This document shows positions 53,837 through 62,517 of a stretch of 64,000 nt of DNA, in pieces. Positions within the stretch are counted from its first letter, which is position 1; the number at the start of each line of letters is the position of its first letter. Below the pieces are notes generated by a model, which saw nothing but the letters and a program-made list of their open reading frames with translations, was not told where the DNA came from and did not search any database. The stretch spans positions 1-64,000 of the forward strand of contig NZ_JALBUF010000001.1 in NCBI RefSeq assembly GCF_022606465.1, read 5' to 3'. Source of the stretch: Sulfoacidibacillus ferrooxidans (GTDB taxonomy: Bacteria > Bacillota > Bacilli > Alicyclobacillales > SLC66). The position numbers were made by a program, and so were the translations under genes.

Positions 53837-53888
53837 ATGGCAATCGCCTATACGAGCTGAAATTTTAGCTCGTATAGGCGATTGCCAT
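53837..53888. terminator. 22-bp perfect stem-loop between convergent genes
   Basis: Arms 53837-53858 and 53867-53888 are perfectly complementary around an 8-base A/T-rich loop. There is no external T-run. It lies between lysA and the convergent DUF2231 gene. Confidence 0.6.
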
Positions 53889-53912
53889 AGAAAACATGAT
53901 TCTCTGCACTAT

Positions 53913-54569
53913 TTACCTTTCATGCCCTTGTGGATACTTTGCAGATAGGGCTGCTGCATACTGCGGTTTTAACGTACTTGGCGTGCCTACACCATAGTGA
54001 TACACCATGGATCCACCGAGCGATCCCGTGATACTTACCATGATCACAGCACCTAATAATAACAAGGTTGAAAGTAATGACGACTTTCCTCTTCCAGTTT
54101 TAAACAAAGACCAACCTTGTTCTCTGCCCTTCACTTCACGCATCGGATATTTCTTAATGACGCGTACAACCCACGCAGCAAGCGCAAAAACACCTGTCAA
54201 TACAGCATCCCTTTGATGCGCAGAAAGTAGTGCCGATGTCGTAGGTGTAAACCTTACATACTGTTCTGCGAGAATCCCTGCAAGTGCAGTGGCCACTAAC
54301 GCAAACAGCGACAACGTCAGAATCCAAAAACTAGCGCGATCAAAAAATCGATCGCCTCTGCTTTTTGTCACAAATCGAATGATCTCGACCAATAAAGCGA
54401 GATAGAGTAATGCAATAGGAAAATGAACTAGCATTGGATGAATCGTATGCGGGAAGAGATGCGTTCCAATTGCAATCCATCCCGATAAGAGTCCATTCCA
54501 AAGCCCTTGCAAGAATGACACGTTGACCAGCCGTCCTTTCAAAGGCGTATTCTCTAACCTTGCTACCAT
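53913..54569 (-). CDS. DUF2231 family membrane protein
   Basis: 218 residues with about five hydrophobic segments. The signature HPMLVHFPIALLYLALLVEII and a later AHQRDAVLTGVFALAAWVVRV, with conserved His residues near the helices, fits DUF2231. The two His-containing segments could bind heme or metal; this is speculation. The start is uncertain: ATG 54569 has a poorly spaced site, and a GTG at 54521 follows AAAGGA. Confidence 0.72.
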   Translation of the reverse strand: MVARLENTPLKGRLVNVSFLQGLWNGLLSGWIAIGTHLFPHTIHPMLVHFPIALLYLALLVEIIRFVTKSRGDRFFDRASFWILTLSLFALVATALAGILAEQYVRFTPTTSALLSAHQRDAVLTGVFALAAWVVRVIKKYPMREVKGREQGWSLFKTGRGKSSLLSTLLLLGAVIMVSITGSLGGSMVYHYGVGTPSTLKPQYAAALSAKYPQGHER

Positions 54570-54650
54570 AATACAATAGAAGTCCTGAAATCAACCTGGA
54601 GATGACGACAATGATTTCAAAACGCGGATTTACTAGACTTAAGTAAACAT

Positions 54651-55403
54651 CTACTCCATAGATAAGCCGCCATTAACAGGTATGTACGTCCCAGTCACAA
54701 ACCGCGTATCCTCACCCACATACATAGCAATGGCATGCGCCACATCTTCAGGTGTTGCTACATGTTCAAGGGGAGTCATGTCTGCTGTTCGCATGACATA
54801 CTCTTGTGGTTGAAAACGTGTTGCATCCGTCATCACAAGACCAGGTGAAATGACATTGGCTGTGATTCCAAAAGGCCCATACTCTTGTGCTACATAGCGT
54901 GCAAACTGTGTTAATGCAGCTTTTGCAGTTCCGTGTGCAGCCATTCGTAGTCCTGGACGCTTGGCAAGACCACTTGCAATATAAACGATACGTCCGTATT
55001 GATGTTCCACCATCTTTCTCGTCACATGCTGTGTAAGAAGGAATGCTGCACTCATCTCGTCATTTAGCTTTTGCGAAAATTCTTCCCAAGTCATTTCAGC
55101 GAGCGGCTTCATAGCAAATGACATATTGGCGTTATTGACGAGAATATCGATTGTGCCCCATGTTCTTACGACTTGCTCTACCATGTGTTCCACTTGCAAA
55201 GCGTCACGCACGTCAGCCTGTACAGCAAACGCAGCGCCTCCATGACTTTGAATGGTAGTGACTACTTCTTGTGCACTCGCTTGATTGCCAACATAGTTGA
55301 CAGCCACCTTTGCACCACGTTCTGCAAGCAATGCACACGTTGCAGCTCCAATCCCACGACCACCACCAGTAACCAATGCTACTTTTCCATTTAAATCTTT
55401 CAT
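54651..55403 (-). CDS. SDR-family protein with His in place of the catalytic Tyr
   Basis: A 250-residue protein with a complete SDR fold: VTGGGRGIGAAT (about 10-21), VNNAN (NNAG variant), a Ser in YIASGLAKRPG, and the C-terminal TGTYIPVNGG. The catalytic YxxxK reads HGTAK (in MAAHGTAKAAL), so the proton-donor Tyr is His while the Lys is kept. The NNAG motif is also altered to NNAN. It may be inactive as a reductase or have a different role. The ATG at 55403 follows AGGAGGT. Confidence 0.82.
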   Translation of the reverse strand: MKDLNGKVALVTGGGRGIGAATCALLAERGAKVAVNYVGNQASAQEVVTTIQSHGGAAFAVQADVRDALQVEHMVEQVVRTWGTIDILVNNANMSFAMKPLAEMTWEEFSQKLNDEMSAAFLLTQHVTRKMVEHQYGRIVYIASGLAKRPGLRMAAHGTAKAALTQFARYVAQEYGPFGITANVISPGLVMTDATRFQPQEYVMRTADMTPLEHVATPEDVAHAIAMYVGEDTRFVTGTYIPVNGGLSME

Positions 55404-55505
55404 CGTAATACCTCCTGACACTCTGAATCTTCTCTGTAAGATCTCTCTTATGATAGCACAATAAAATGGGTAGTTATCTTTAACGTACAAGATAACTACC
55501 CATAT

Positions 55506-55596
55506 TGGCGGAGAGGGTGGGATTCGAACCCACGAACGGTTCTTAGCCGTTGCTCGTTTTCAAGACGAGTGCCTTCAACCACTCGGCCACCTCTCC
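55506..55596 (-). tRNA. tRNA-Ser (TGA)
   Basis: Class II tRNA: acceptor GGAGAGG, anticodon loop CTTGAAA (TGA), long variable arm, T-arm GTGGGTTCGAATCCCAC, encoded CCA. Confidence 0.96.
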
Positions 55597-55731
55597 AAGC
55601 GAACAAAATGTATTATACCACAATAAAAGTATTTGTCCAATGTAATCTGCCTATAGGCGTCTTCATGTGATAGTGAACATGATAGCCGCGCATACTAAAC
55701 AACAAAATATCTCTGAAGGAGGACACATACG

Positions 55732-57258
55732 GTGAGCATACGGCGCATGGTCACAGGCACGATCGCACTGCTTACTGGAATGGTCTTCATCGATTTGACC
55801 CTCTTTCCAAGTGTGCAAAAACAACTTTTTTCATACCTATCACTACATCATAAACAGGCATTTGGACACCGTGCAGTACATGCATCAGAAGGGCGAAAAC
55901 AACATGGAATACATGTCGTACAAAACATTGTGTATCCTGTAATCCCATCATTTATTGCATTAAGAAAATTCCCTTATCCCTATGATGCGATGTTAGCCAT
56001 TACATCAGATGCAGATGGACTAACGCTCGACAAATTTAACATCATTCACCGCTTTTTAAACACCAACGAAAAGACGATCATGGGCACAGGCCTTGGTCTT
56101 GATATCAGTGACTCCTGTTTTTTCTTTGTGGGAAATGATCGTCCAGGTTACCTAGATGCTCATAAACACATTACTTGGCAAGATCAGATGAGCTATTTTT
56201 ATCGCTTATCAACGAGCGATCTTCACGATGCATCACCCATTATTTACTATAGTAAAGTTGGTTGGATTGATTCACTACACGGATTTGGCGATTTTTCATT
56301 ACTAAATAAAAAGGATACGTTATTTCACCGCGTTTTTGCACAAGCAGCGGTCAATGCTATCAAGGAAAATAACCTGTTGTATCGCGTCTGGATTAACCAT
56401 GGCAATGAAAGTAATGTAGGCAATTTCGGAAATATCAAATCCTCTTATCAACAAGGAGATCTACCCTCATCGCCCTACTATATTGCAGATCTTGCAAGGA
56501 GTGCTGGTGTTCAGTTTATTTGGACAGGAAGAGATGATCATTTTGGTCGTGATAGTTTGATCTACCCAATTAAGTTGCGTGATGGATATCGTTGCTTTGG
56601 ATTCCATCGTTATACAGACGATGGTTATACGACTTCTCACGGTGTTCTTTGGAATTGGAATCCAAGATTCTTAAGCCGCCAGCTATCAATTGCGCATTTA
56701 CATGAAGTAGAGAAAAAACATGAGTATGTATGTATCGCACAACACTTAGGTGGTAATCCAAGCTATCCTCCTTTTTATGGAGACAACCTCACAGCACTCT
56801 TACGGTTAAAACAGGAGTACCAGCACGGTCATATCCTTGTTACTCGAACAAGCAGACTACTACAATATAACGAAATACAGCAATACATCCATATACATAG
56901 CTATATTAAAAACGGAATGACTACCATCGTCATTGACCAAATTCGCGATCCTGTGCTAGGCTACTATCGCCCAACTTTGGAGCAGCTACGTGGAATCACG
57001 TTCTATACATCAAACCCACAAGCGACAACACTGAAGGTTGGCCGCTTTACCATACCGAAGGAGCAACTCGTATCCAATCAACCAGATTATACAGGCCAAC
57101 CCAGTATTGAAATCAAATGGTTCCCTGCTAATACGAACGATTACACAAAAAAATTCAGCCATCTTGAACAAAAAAATGGTGATACGCAGCAACAAACAGC
57201 ACACATGACAGAAGATACACCTCATCCTTCATGGATGTATCAAGAAGACCCGCTATAA
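55732..57258 (+). CDS. secreted polysaccharide-deacetylase-like protein
   Basis: 508 residues with GTG start (GGAGGAC seven bases upstream) and a signal anchor (about 6-27). Near residue 88 MLAITSDADGLTLDKF resembles the Asp-x-Asp motif that opens NodB-type deacetylase or related TIM-barrel folds. HGFGDFSLL and WINHGNESN could supply other metal or catalytic residues. No complete NodB motif set was found. The C-terminal part (about 350-480) looks beta-rich. It is three bases from the following antiporter gene, so they are co-transcribed. I do not recognise the family. Confidence 0.6.
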   Translation: MSIRRMVTGTIALLTGMVFIDLTLFPSVQKQLFSYLSLHHKQAFGHRAVHASEGRKQHGIHVVQNIVYPVIPSFIALRKFPYPYDAMLAITSDADGLTLDKFNIIHRFLNTNEKTIMGTGLGLDISDSCFFFVGNDRPGYLDAHKHITWQDQMSYFYRLSTSDLHDASPIIYYSKVGWIDSLHGFGDFSLLNKKDTLFHRVFAQAAVNAIKENNLLYRVWINHGNESNVGNFGNIKSSYQQGDLPSSPYYIADLARSAGVQFIWTGRDDHFGRDSLIYPIKLRDGYRCFGFHRYTDDGYTTSHGVLWNWNPRFLSRQLSIAHLHEVEKKHEYVCIAQHLGGNPSYPPFYGDNLTALLRLKQEYQHGHILVTRTSRLLQYNEIQQYIHIHSYIKNGMTTIVIDQIRDPVLGYYRPTLEQLRGITFYTSNPQATTLKVGRFTIPKEQLVSNQPDYTGQPSIEIKWFPANTNDYTKKFSHLEQKNGDTQQQTAHMTEDTPHPSWMYQEDPL

Positions 57259-57261
57259 TAT

Positions 57262-58557
57262 ATGATTGGACTGATACATGTGATTTCTGCGTCTATGACT
57301 GCGCTTCTTAGCATAACTGTACTAAGTACCATCGCTTTTTTCATCCCGCGATTGCCGTGGTTTAGACGTTATTTTATACCTGATGTCGCAGTCCTTCTCT
57401 TGCTTGGTGTCATCTCAAATATCCTGTTTCCATCACTTCATACGCTCGTACTAACGATCACTCATCGCTTTTGGCTCACAATGGCCGCATCGCTGCTCAT
57501 TTTTTATGGCGGTGCAGAATTAACACATCAGACCATGCGCTTGATATGGAAGCCTGTCGCTTTACTTGCAGTACTTGGCGTGCTAGTTAGTGCGCTGATG
57601 CTAGGCATTTTGCTGTTTACTTTCTCTGTTGCACATCTACCCTTGGCAGTCGATATACTCATCGGTGCAATACTTGCTGGCACAGATCCAACTGTATTGA
57701 TCTCACTACTTGATGTAGTATCCCTACAGGCACGCATGAAAGAACTGCTCATCGCAGAATCTGCACTAAATGATCCCGTCTCAGCACTGCTTGCAACCAG
57801 TCTGCTTACAGCGCTAACACCACATGCATCTCTTACTACAGCCGTACTTCTTTTGCTATGGCAAGTTGGTAGCGCCATTTTTGCAAGTATGCTACTTAGC
57901 TATTTGATAAAAAAAATTCAGTCGACATCATCTCTGTTTTTTTATCGACATCAGCAACCATCTGCAACACGCATACAGATAGATTCTCTGTCATTACGTG
58001 TCCTTAGCATCTTTATCTTCACAAGCTTGACTAGCTCCATCTTACACAGCAGCCCTTTTTTAATGGCTTTCTTCATGGGGTTTATGACACAACCACTAGT
58101 CCAAACTCATTCTACGGCTCCACAGCGCGTGCCTATAAACCACACTACTGTAGTACAAAGTGACAATCACTCCGCATTACCAATCATTTTATTTGCAGTG
58201 CGCAGTTACCTATTTCTTTCGTTGGGATTGTCATTCCCATTACATGCGTCACTACAAGAATGGCTTTATGCCGTCGTCACTGCAATACTTCTGATTACTG
58301 TGGCGCGGCCGCTCTCCGTATTGGCAGTTAAAGGTGTACTTGTTCGAGACTTTCCACTTCGTGAAGCAGGATTTTGTGCATGTAATCGACAAACCGGAGT
58401 CATTCCAGCACTTTTTGCAAGTGAACTGCTTCGTACTCATATGGCACATAGCCATTACATCGACCTTGTCGTAACTATTGCCATACTAGCCACATCTGTT
58501 TTCTTACTACCTGCTTTTTTACCTCTCGCACGACTATTTCGTGTCACTGATGAGTAA
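57262..58557 (+). CDS. cation/proton antiporter (CPA1-like)
   Basis: 431 residues with about 12 helices. The ion-binding signatures are DILIGAILAGTDPTVLISLLD (about 128-150) and LLIAESALNDPVSAL (about 160-175), the GTDP/END-type motifs of NhaP/CPA1 exchangers. There is a polar insert near residue 285. The ATG is three bases after the upstream stop with no clear ribosome-binding site, so translation probably relies on coupling. Na+/H+ or K+/H+ exchange cannot be distinguished. Confidence 0.85.
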   Translation: MIGLIHVISASMTALLSITVLSTIAFFIPRLPWFRRYFIPDVAVLLLLGVISNILFPSLHTLVLTITHRFWLTMAASLLIFYGGAELTHQTMRLIWKPVALLAVLGVLVSALMLGILLFTFSVAHLPLAVDILIGAILAGTDPTVLISLLDVVSLQARMKELLIAESALNDPVSALLATSLLTALTPHASLTTAVLLLLWQVGSAIFASMLLSYLIKKIQSTSSLFFYRHQQPSATRIQIDSLSLRVLSIFIFTSLTSSILHSSPFLMAFFMGFMTQPLVQTHSTAPQRVPINHTTVVQSDNHSALPIILFAVRSYLFLSLGLSFPLHASLQEWLYAVVTAILLITVARPLSVLAVKGVLVRDFPLREAGFCACNRQTGVIPALFASELLRTHMAHSHYIDLVVTIAILATSVFLLPAFLPLARLFRVTDE

Positions 58558-58564
58558 TATAATT

Positions 58565-58981
58565 TCATTTGGTTTGCCATTCTCTACGATCTTGTCCTAC
58601 GCTTCCCGACCATATCCACAAGTGGTTCATAGGACCTGTAAATAACATACTGCTAAATACTGCAGAGGCATTCGCTATGTGCGGTGTACATCCAAGCATG
58701 TGACCAAATAAATGAACACCCGCTACCTCTATACACAGACCCATGGTATAAACGAGATAGTATCGTAATGCGCGCATTTTTCGTGAAACTGTAGTCATCC
58801 ACGTTAGCTGTTCACCAGCCAACCAATTAATCGGCATCGCAATACACGCTGCAAAAATAGTCGCTGACTCATATGACCAATCAAAAGCGAGTAACGTCAT
58901 GCGAAAAACTAGAAGTGTTACACTCACACTAATCATGCTTGCTATTAAATAACGCGGCCAAAAATGCCTTGCAGAAATCAT
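58565..58981 (-). CDS. GtrA-like membrane protein
   Basis: 138 residues with four predicted helices in the GtrA pattern: RYLIASMISVSVTLLVF, ATIFAACIAMPINWLAGEQLTW, a basic loop (SRKMRALRYYLVYTMG) and a final pair. GtrA-type proteins are thought to move polyprenyl-linked sugars across the membrane. It is convergent with the antiporter gene (7 bases apart). Confidence 0.65.
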   Translation of the reverse strand: MISARHFWPRYLIASMISVSVTLLVFRMTLLAFDWSYESATIFAACIAMPINWLAGEQLTWMTTVSRKMRALRYYLVYTMGLCIEVAGVHLFGHMLGCTPHIANASAVFSSMLFTGPMNHLWIWSGSVGQDRREWQTK

Positions 58982-59066
58982 CAGGTAATCTCCTAAGATG
59001 TCGTCAAGCGCAAGCGCTTATGTATTACCATTGTCACCCTAGGAGTTCGAATCATACCTCACATGC

Positions 59067-60290
59067 TTACAAAAGAATTACGGAAACAAGTTCTCCTTCT
59101 CGCAATTCATCTTCTCCGCCAATTTGTGCTAGCGCCATTTTCCCTATAAAATTAGTCATGACACCAGAAGAATGTTCGCCACTCACATCAATCCATAGTT
59201 CATTTTCTATAAAAATAAGCTGTCCCGCAAAAAAACGAGTGTGTTTAACACGCCTTTTTTGTGGAGGATTTTTTAATCGAGCCTTAACGTCTACTTGTTC
59301 GTTTTTTTGACCTGATAGTACTCGTAAAAGAGGAACTAAGAAAACGATCGCATTGATAAATGCGGCAGCAGGATTACCCGATAGCGCTAATACTAGACGC
59401 CCGTCAAACGTTCCTGCATAAACAGGGGTACCTGGACGCATCCAAACCCCCCAAAATAACCGCTTCACACCAATTGCTTCAAGAATAGAAGGTGTTAAAT
59501 CGTAATCCCCAACAGAAACTCCACCCGTTGTCACAAGAATATCACAAGTTTTAAGGGCTTCCATAAATCGCTCCGTTAACTCCTCCTTATGATCGCTTGC
59601 AGGTGAAAAGGAGATTGCCTGTGCACCTGCTTGTGTAACAAGCGCCGTGAGCATTGGAGTATTGCTGTTATAGAGTTGACCAAGTTGAAGCGCTTGTCCA
59701 AGTGGTACCACTTCGCTGCCCGTTGCTACGATAGCCACTCTAGGTTGACGCGTAACGGTCACAGTATGATAGCCGTGCGCCGCAAGTACTGCGATTTCCA
59801 TCGGCTGCAAAACCGTGCCTGACGTGAGCAAAGTGTGTCCTGCCAGGATATCATGACCTCGTTCTTGAATCGCCTCATGTTCATCTACTGCACGATAGAT
59901 ACGCACAATCCGCTCATTGTCACGAGTCAACTCTTCTGCATATTCGATTCTTACGATAGCATCTGCTCCTGTGACAATAGGTGCACCTGTCATTGTACGC
60001 ACGGCTGTCCCAGCCTCCACATGAACATGCGGAACATGCCCTGCACCGACAGTCTCTAAGACTCGTAGTTCAACCGGCTGATCTTTAGTAGCTGCCACAA
60101 TGTCGGCCGCCTTCACAGCGAATCCGTCTAGCATCGCTCGATCAAAATGTGGAACGTCTAATAACGCTTGCACATCAACTGCTACCACACGCCCTAAGGC
60201 ACGATCGAGCGCCACTTGTTCTACTTGACACACTGTAGCCGCTTCCTGCAACCGACGACTTGCCTCTTCAATTGAAATGAGTACATCCAT
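59067..60290 (-). CDS. moeA: molybdopterin molybdenumtransferase
   Basis: MoeA inserts molybdenum into adenylated molybdopterin. 407 residues: HFDRAMLDGFAVKAADI (about 50-66), IVTGADAIVRIE, ATGSEVVPLG, TTGGVSVGDYD and LSGNPAAAFI are in order. The ATG at 60290 is chosen over the one codon earlier because of spacing from GGGG. No other mob or moa gene is nearby; its presence implies a molybdoenzyme in the organism. Confidence 0.94.
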   Translation of the reverse strand: MDVLISIEEASRRLQEAATVCQVEQVALDRALGRVVAVDVQALLDVPHFDRAMLDGFAVKAADIVAATKDQPVELRVLETVGAGHVPHVHVEAGTAVRTMTGAPIVTGADAIVRIEYAEELTRDNERIVRIYRAVDEHEAIQERGHDILAGHTLLTSGTVLQPMEIAVLAAHGYHTVTVTRQPRVAIVATGSEVVPLGQALQLGQLYNSNTPMLTALVTQAGAQAISFSPASDHKEELTERFMEALKTCDILVTTGGVSVGDYDLTPSILEAIGVKRLFWGVWMRPGTPVYAGTFDGRLVLALSGNPAAAFINAIVFLVPLLRVLSGQKNEQVDVKARLKNPPQKRRVKHTRFFAGQLIFIENELWIDVSGEHSSGVMTNFIGKMALAQIGGEDELREGELVSVILL

Positions 60291-60332
60291 CATAATCCCC
60301 CTACAGATACCTATATTGTCAGACAAAAATAA

Positions 60333-60367
60333 CAGATGGCGTTCGCAAACTTGCGTTCACCATCTGC
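60333..60367 (-). terminator. terminator after glycosyltransferase gene
   Basis: CAGATGG/CCATCTG outer and CGCAA/TTGCG inner stems with an internal loop, followed on the minus strand by TTATTTTTG. It separates the glycosyltransferase from moeA. Confidence 0.7.
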
Positions 60368-60401
60368 ATCTTACCACGATTCACTCGTTATCTGATCATC
60401 C

Positions 60402-61517
60402 CTAACTCACACTTTCGCATCCCTCCACGAGTGCAACCTCGTGAAGAATGCGCTTTATGACAGCTAGCCCTTCCGCGTTGATCATGGCTACCGATTCTAT
60501 AAAACGCGTGGCACAGGCAATGTGTGCTGATATATCCATGCTTCCGTCAACAATACGCGATAAGATGTCCACTGCATCCTCCACAGATTCGTATACATAG
60601 ACTGCGTCACTCGGCAGTGCATGGGGAGAAAGTGTTCGTTGATGCACAAGTACAGGTTTTTTAAACCACATCGCTTCATAAATCGATGCAGATACTTCAA
60701 CGCTCTGGCTTGAATCCACAACGACCGTTGACATTTCATAGAGCACAGGCATCCATGCGCGATCGACTGCACCAATATATGCAATGCCTGCTCTTTCCAT
60801 CTGTTCTATCCAATTTCTTGCTACCTCTACATCACCAATGGGGCCCACTACTACTCCACGCACATCAGGACGTATTTGCTGTAGTCTGTCTACTGTTTCT
60901 ATAAAGACTGGCAATGATTGCGTTGCATCTAAACGTCCTGCAAACAACACCATCTTTTTTTTAGCGATTGCATATGCAATACGCCGTTTCGTTGCATCTT
61001 GTCTTTCGAGTATCTCACCATCGTCTTTAGCACCTACTGAAGACTGTACAAATTCCTCTATTTCAATACCAACAGGCAGTTCTTCTAATTTAAGTTCTAT
61101 GCGCGGATCAAACAAAACCCATTGTTTGGCCAACTTTCTGCTAGTTACAAAAATCACACGCGCTTCGCTAAAAATAGCCTTTAAAAAAACATCCATGTGA
61201 GAACTTTGCCCATATTTGTGATCATAAAGAGTATTTTTGAAACTTGTCAGTGTCACGCTGATCCCTTTGTGTGATCGCATCCACACAAGAAATGTTTCTA
61301 CATCACAGGTTTGTTCGTTCATCCACTGCATGACAACACCTACTGGATCGATCAGATGTACCCATGATCCTACACTATAAAATATTTCTTCCTGTAGTGG
61401 GGCCATTGCCGTCGTTGTTAAGCCACACGTACGAAAGGCGCTCTCATAACGACGCAAACGAGTGACTATTCCTTGCTCTTCACGCGTTGCAGGCGCAATC
61501 AATAGCACGTGATCCAT
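60402..61517 (-). CDS. glycosyltransferase family protein (GT-B fold)
   Basis: A 371-residue GT-B-like protein. N-terminal ATREEQGIVTRLRRYESAF, a linker, then KKKMVLFAGRLDATQSL (about 205-222), VVVGPIGDVE and the nucleotide-sugar region SVEVSASIYEAMWFKKPVLVHQRT, with the Glu of the EX7E-type motif. Donor and acceptor are unknown. The ATG at 61517 follows GGGAGGG. Alone between terminators. Confidence 0.78.
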   Translation of the reverse strand: MDHVLLIAPATREEQGIVTRLRRYESAFRTCGLTTTAMAPLQEEIFYSVGSWVHLIDPVGVVMQWMNEQTCDVETFLVWMRSHKGISVTLTSFKNTLYDHKYGQSSHMDVFLKAIFSEARVIFVTSRKLAKQWVLFDPRIELKLEELPVGIEIEEFVQSSVGAKDDGEILERQDATKRRIAYAIAKKKMVLFAGRLDATQSLPVFIETVDRLQQIRPDVRGVVVGPIGDVEVARNWIEQMERAGIAYIGAVDRAWMPVLYEMSTVVVDSSQSVEVSASIYEAMWFKKPVLVHQRTLSPHALPSDAVYVYESVEDAVDILSRIVDGSMDISAHIACATRFIESVAMINAEGLAVIKRILHEVALVEGCESVS

Positions 61518-61637
61518 CAATACATACCCTCCCCTAGTACAAAACAAACTCTACCAGAGCATTATCTCCGAATCTCAGTAGAAATATGTCTAACACGTCC
61601 CACATGGTTGCACAGCACTGTACTCAACAGATAAAGA

Positions 61638-61668
61638 AAAGACCCTCGGGTTAATCCCGAAGGTCTAT
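61638..61668 (-). terminator. terminator of tRNA-Leu (CAG)
   Basis: GACC-TCGGG/CCCGA-GGTC stem around a 5-base loop, followed on the minus strand by TTTTCTTT. Confidence 0.85.
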
Positions 61669-61695
61669 TTCCTATATCACATATACGTTTTCAAA

Positions 61696-61779
61696 TGCGG
61701 TCAAGAGGACTTGAACCTCCACGGGGTTACCCCCACAAGAACCTGAATCTTGCGCGTCTGCCAATTCCGCCATGACCGC
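61696..61779 (-). tRNA. tRNA-Leu (CAG), CCA not encoded
   Basis: Class II tRNA with acceptor GCGGTCA/TGACCGC, anticodon loop TTCAGGT, long variable arm and T-arm GGAGGTTCAAGTCCTCT. After discriminator A the genome reads TTTG rather than CCA, unlike the other 12 tRNAs here, so CCA must be added by the nucleotidyltransferase. Confidence 0.95.
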
Positions 61780-61851
61780 TTAACAGATTATATCTTATCG
61801 ACTCATAGATCATTTGTCAACTTATCCTCCGTATGCTATCGTTCACTTCAT

Positions 61852-61885
61852 ACTATCATGTTGACCTCATGGCCAACATGATAGT
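61852..61885. repeat. 12-bp perfect inverted repeat upstream of acpS
   Basis: ACTATCATGTTG and its complement with a 10-base loop, ending 30 bases before the acpS ATG. An operator or a leader hairpin; no T-run. Confidence 0.45.
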
Positions 61886-61915
61886 AACCAATCCTACGTT
61901 AAAAGGTGTGACTAC

Positions 61916-62314
61916 ATGGTAACTGGCGTTGATATAGTAGAGATCGCACGAATTGGTCGTCTGTCTTTACGGCCTAGATTTTGTGAGCGCATCTATACGC
62001 ACCATGAATATGCTTTAACACAGCATGTAACGTTAACTCGAAGGAACGAACTGCTGGCCGGGCGCTTTGCTGTAAAAGAAGCTGTCATTAAAGCCCTTTA
62101 CTCCATCGATGCAAACCGCATGTGTTCTGCTCAATCACGCGAAAAAGGGATTGCATTTTTAGAGATTGAAACACTATCACACGCGTCAGGTGCCCCATGT
62201 CTCTTGTTGCATGGACAAGCACAGCAAGTGGCACAAAGCTATCAACTCACTCAGTTTCACGTAAGCTTGTCTCACACAAAAGAACTGGCTATCGCGTTTG
62301 TCGTTCTCACTTAA
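61916..62314 (+). CDS. acpS: holo-[acyl-carrier-protein] synthase
   Basis: AcpS transfers phosphopantetheine from CoA to apo-ACP. 132 residues, with the N-terminal VTGVDIVEIARI (Mg-binding Asp), LLAGRFAVKEAVIKAL (catalytic Glu/Lys) and FHVSLSHTKELAIAFVVL. AAAGGTG precedes the ATG. It is a little longer than the usual 120 residues, with a Cys-containing insert around residue 70. Monocistronic. Confidence 0.92.
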   Translation: MVTGVDIVEIARIGRLSLRPRFCERIYTHHEYALTQHVTLTRRNELLAGRFAVKEAVIKALYSIDANRMCSAQSREKGIAFLEIETLSHASGAPCLLLHGQAQQVAQSYQLTQFHVSLSHTKELAIAFVVLT

Positions 62315-62357
62315 CCAACTGGGCTATACCTGCACGTATCTTGATATTTTGTAAGTG

Positions 62358-62504
62358 CTACGTTTGCGCCGTGTTGGCGCTAGATTCTTTTCCTTCATCA
62401 TCATTTGCTGGCGCAGGACGGGTGAAAAAGAAGAAGAACACGGCAAGAAACGCTAAGAGATAAAATGTGGCACCTTCACTCAACTTCCATTTACCTTTGC
62501 TCAA
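62358..62504 (-). CDS. small single-pass membrane protein (48 aa)
   Basis: A TTG start with GAGGAGGG six bases upstream gives MSKGKWKLSEG, a helix TFYLLAFLAVFFFFF and an acidic polar tail ending SSANTAQT. It is 13 bases downstream of the 178-residue gene on the same strand, and both are probably one transcript. It has no recognised family, but the start, helix and spacing argue that it is real. Confidence 0.6.
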   Translation of the reverse strand: MSKGKWKLSEGATFYLLAFLAVFFFFFTRPAPANDDEGKESSANTAQT

Positions 62505-62517
62505 TACCGACCCTCCT

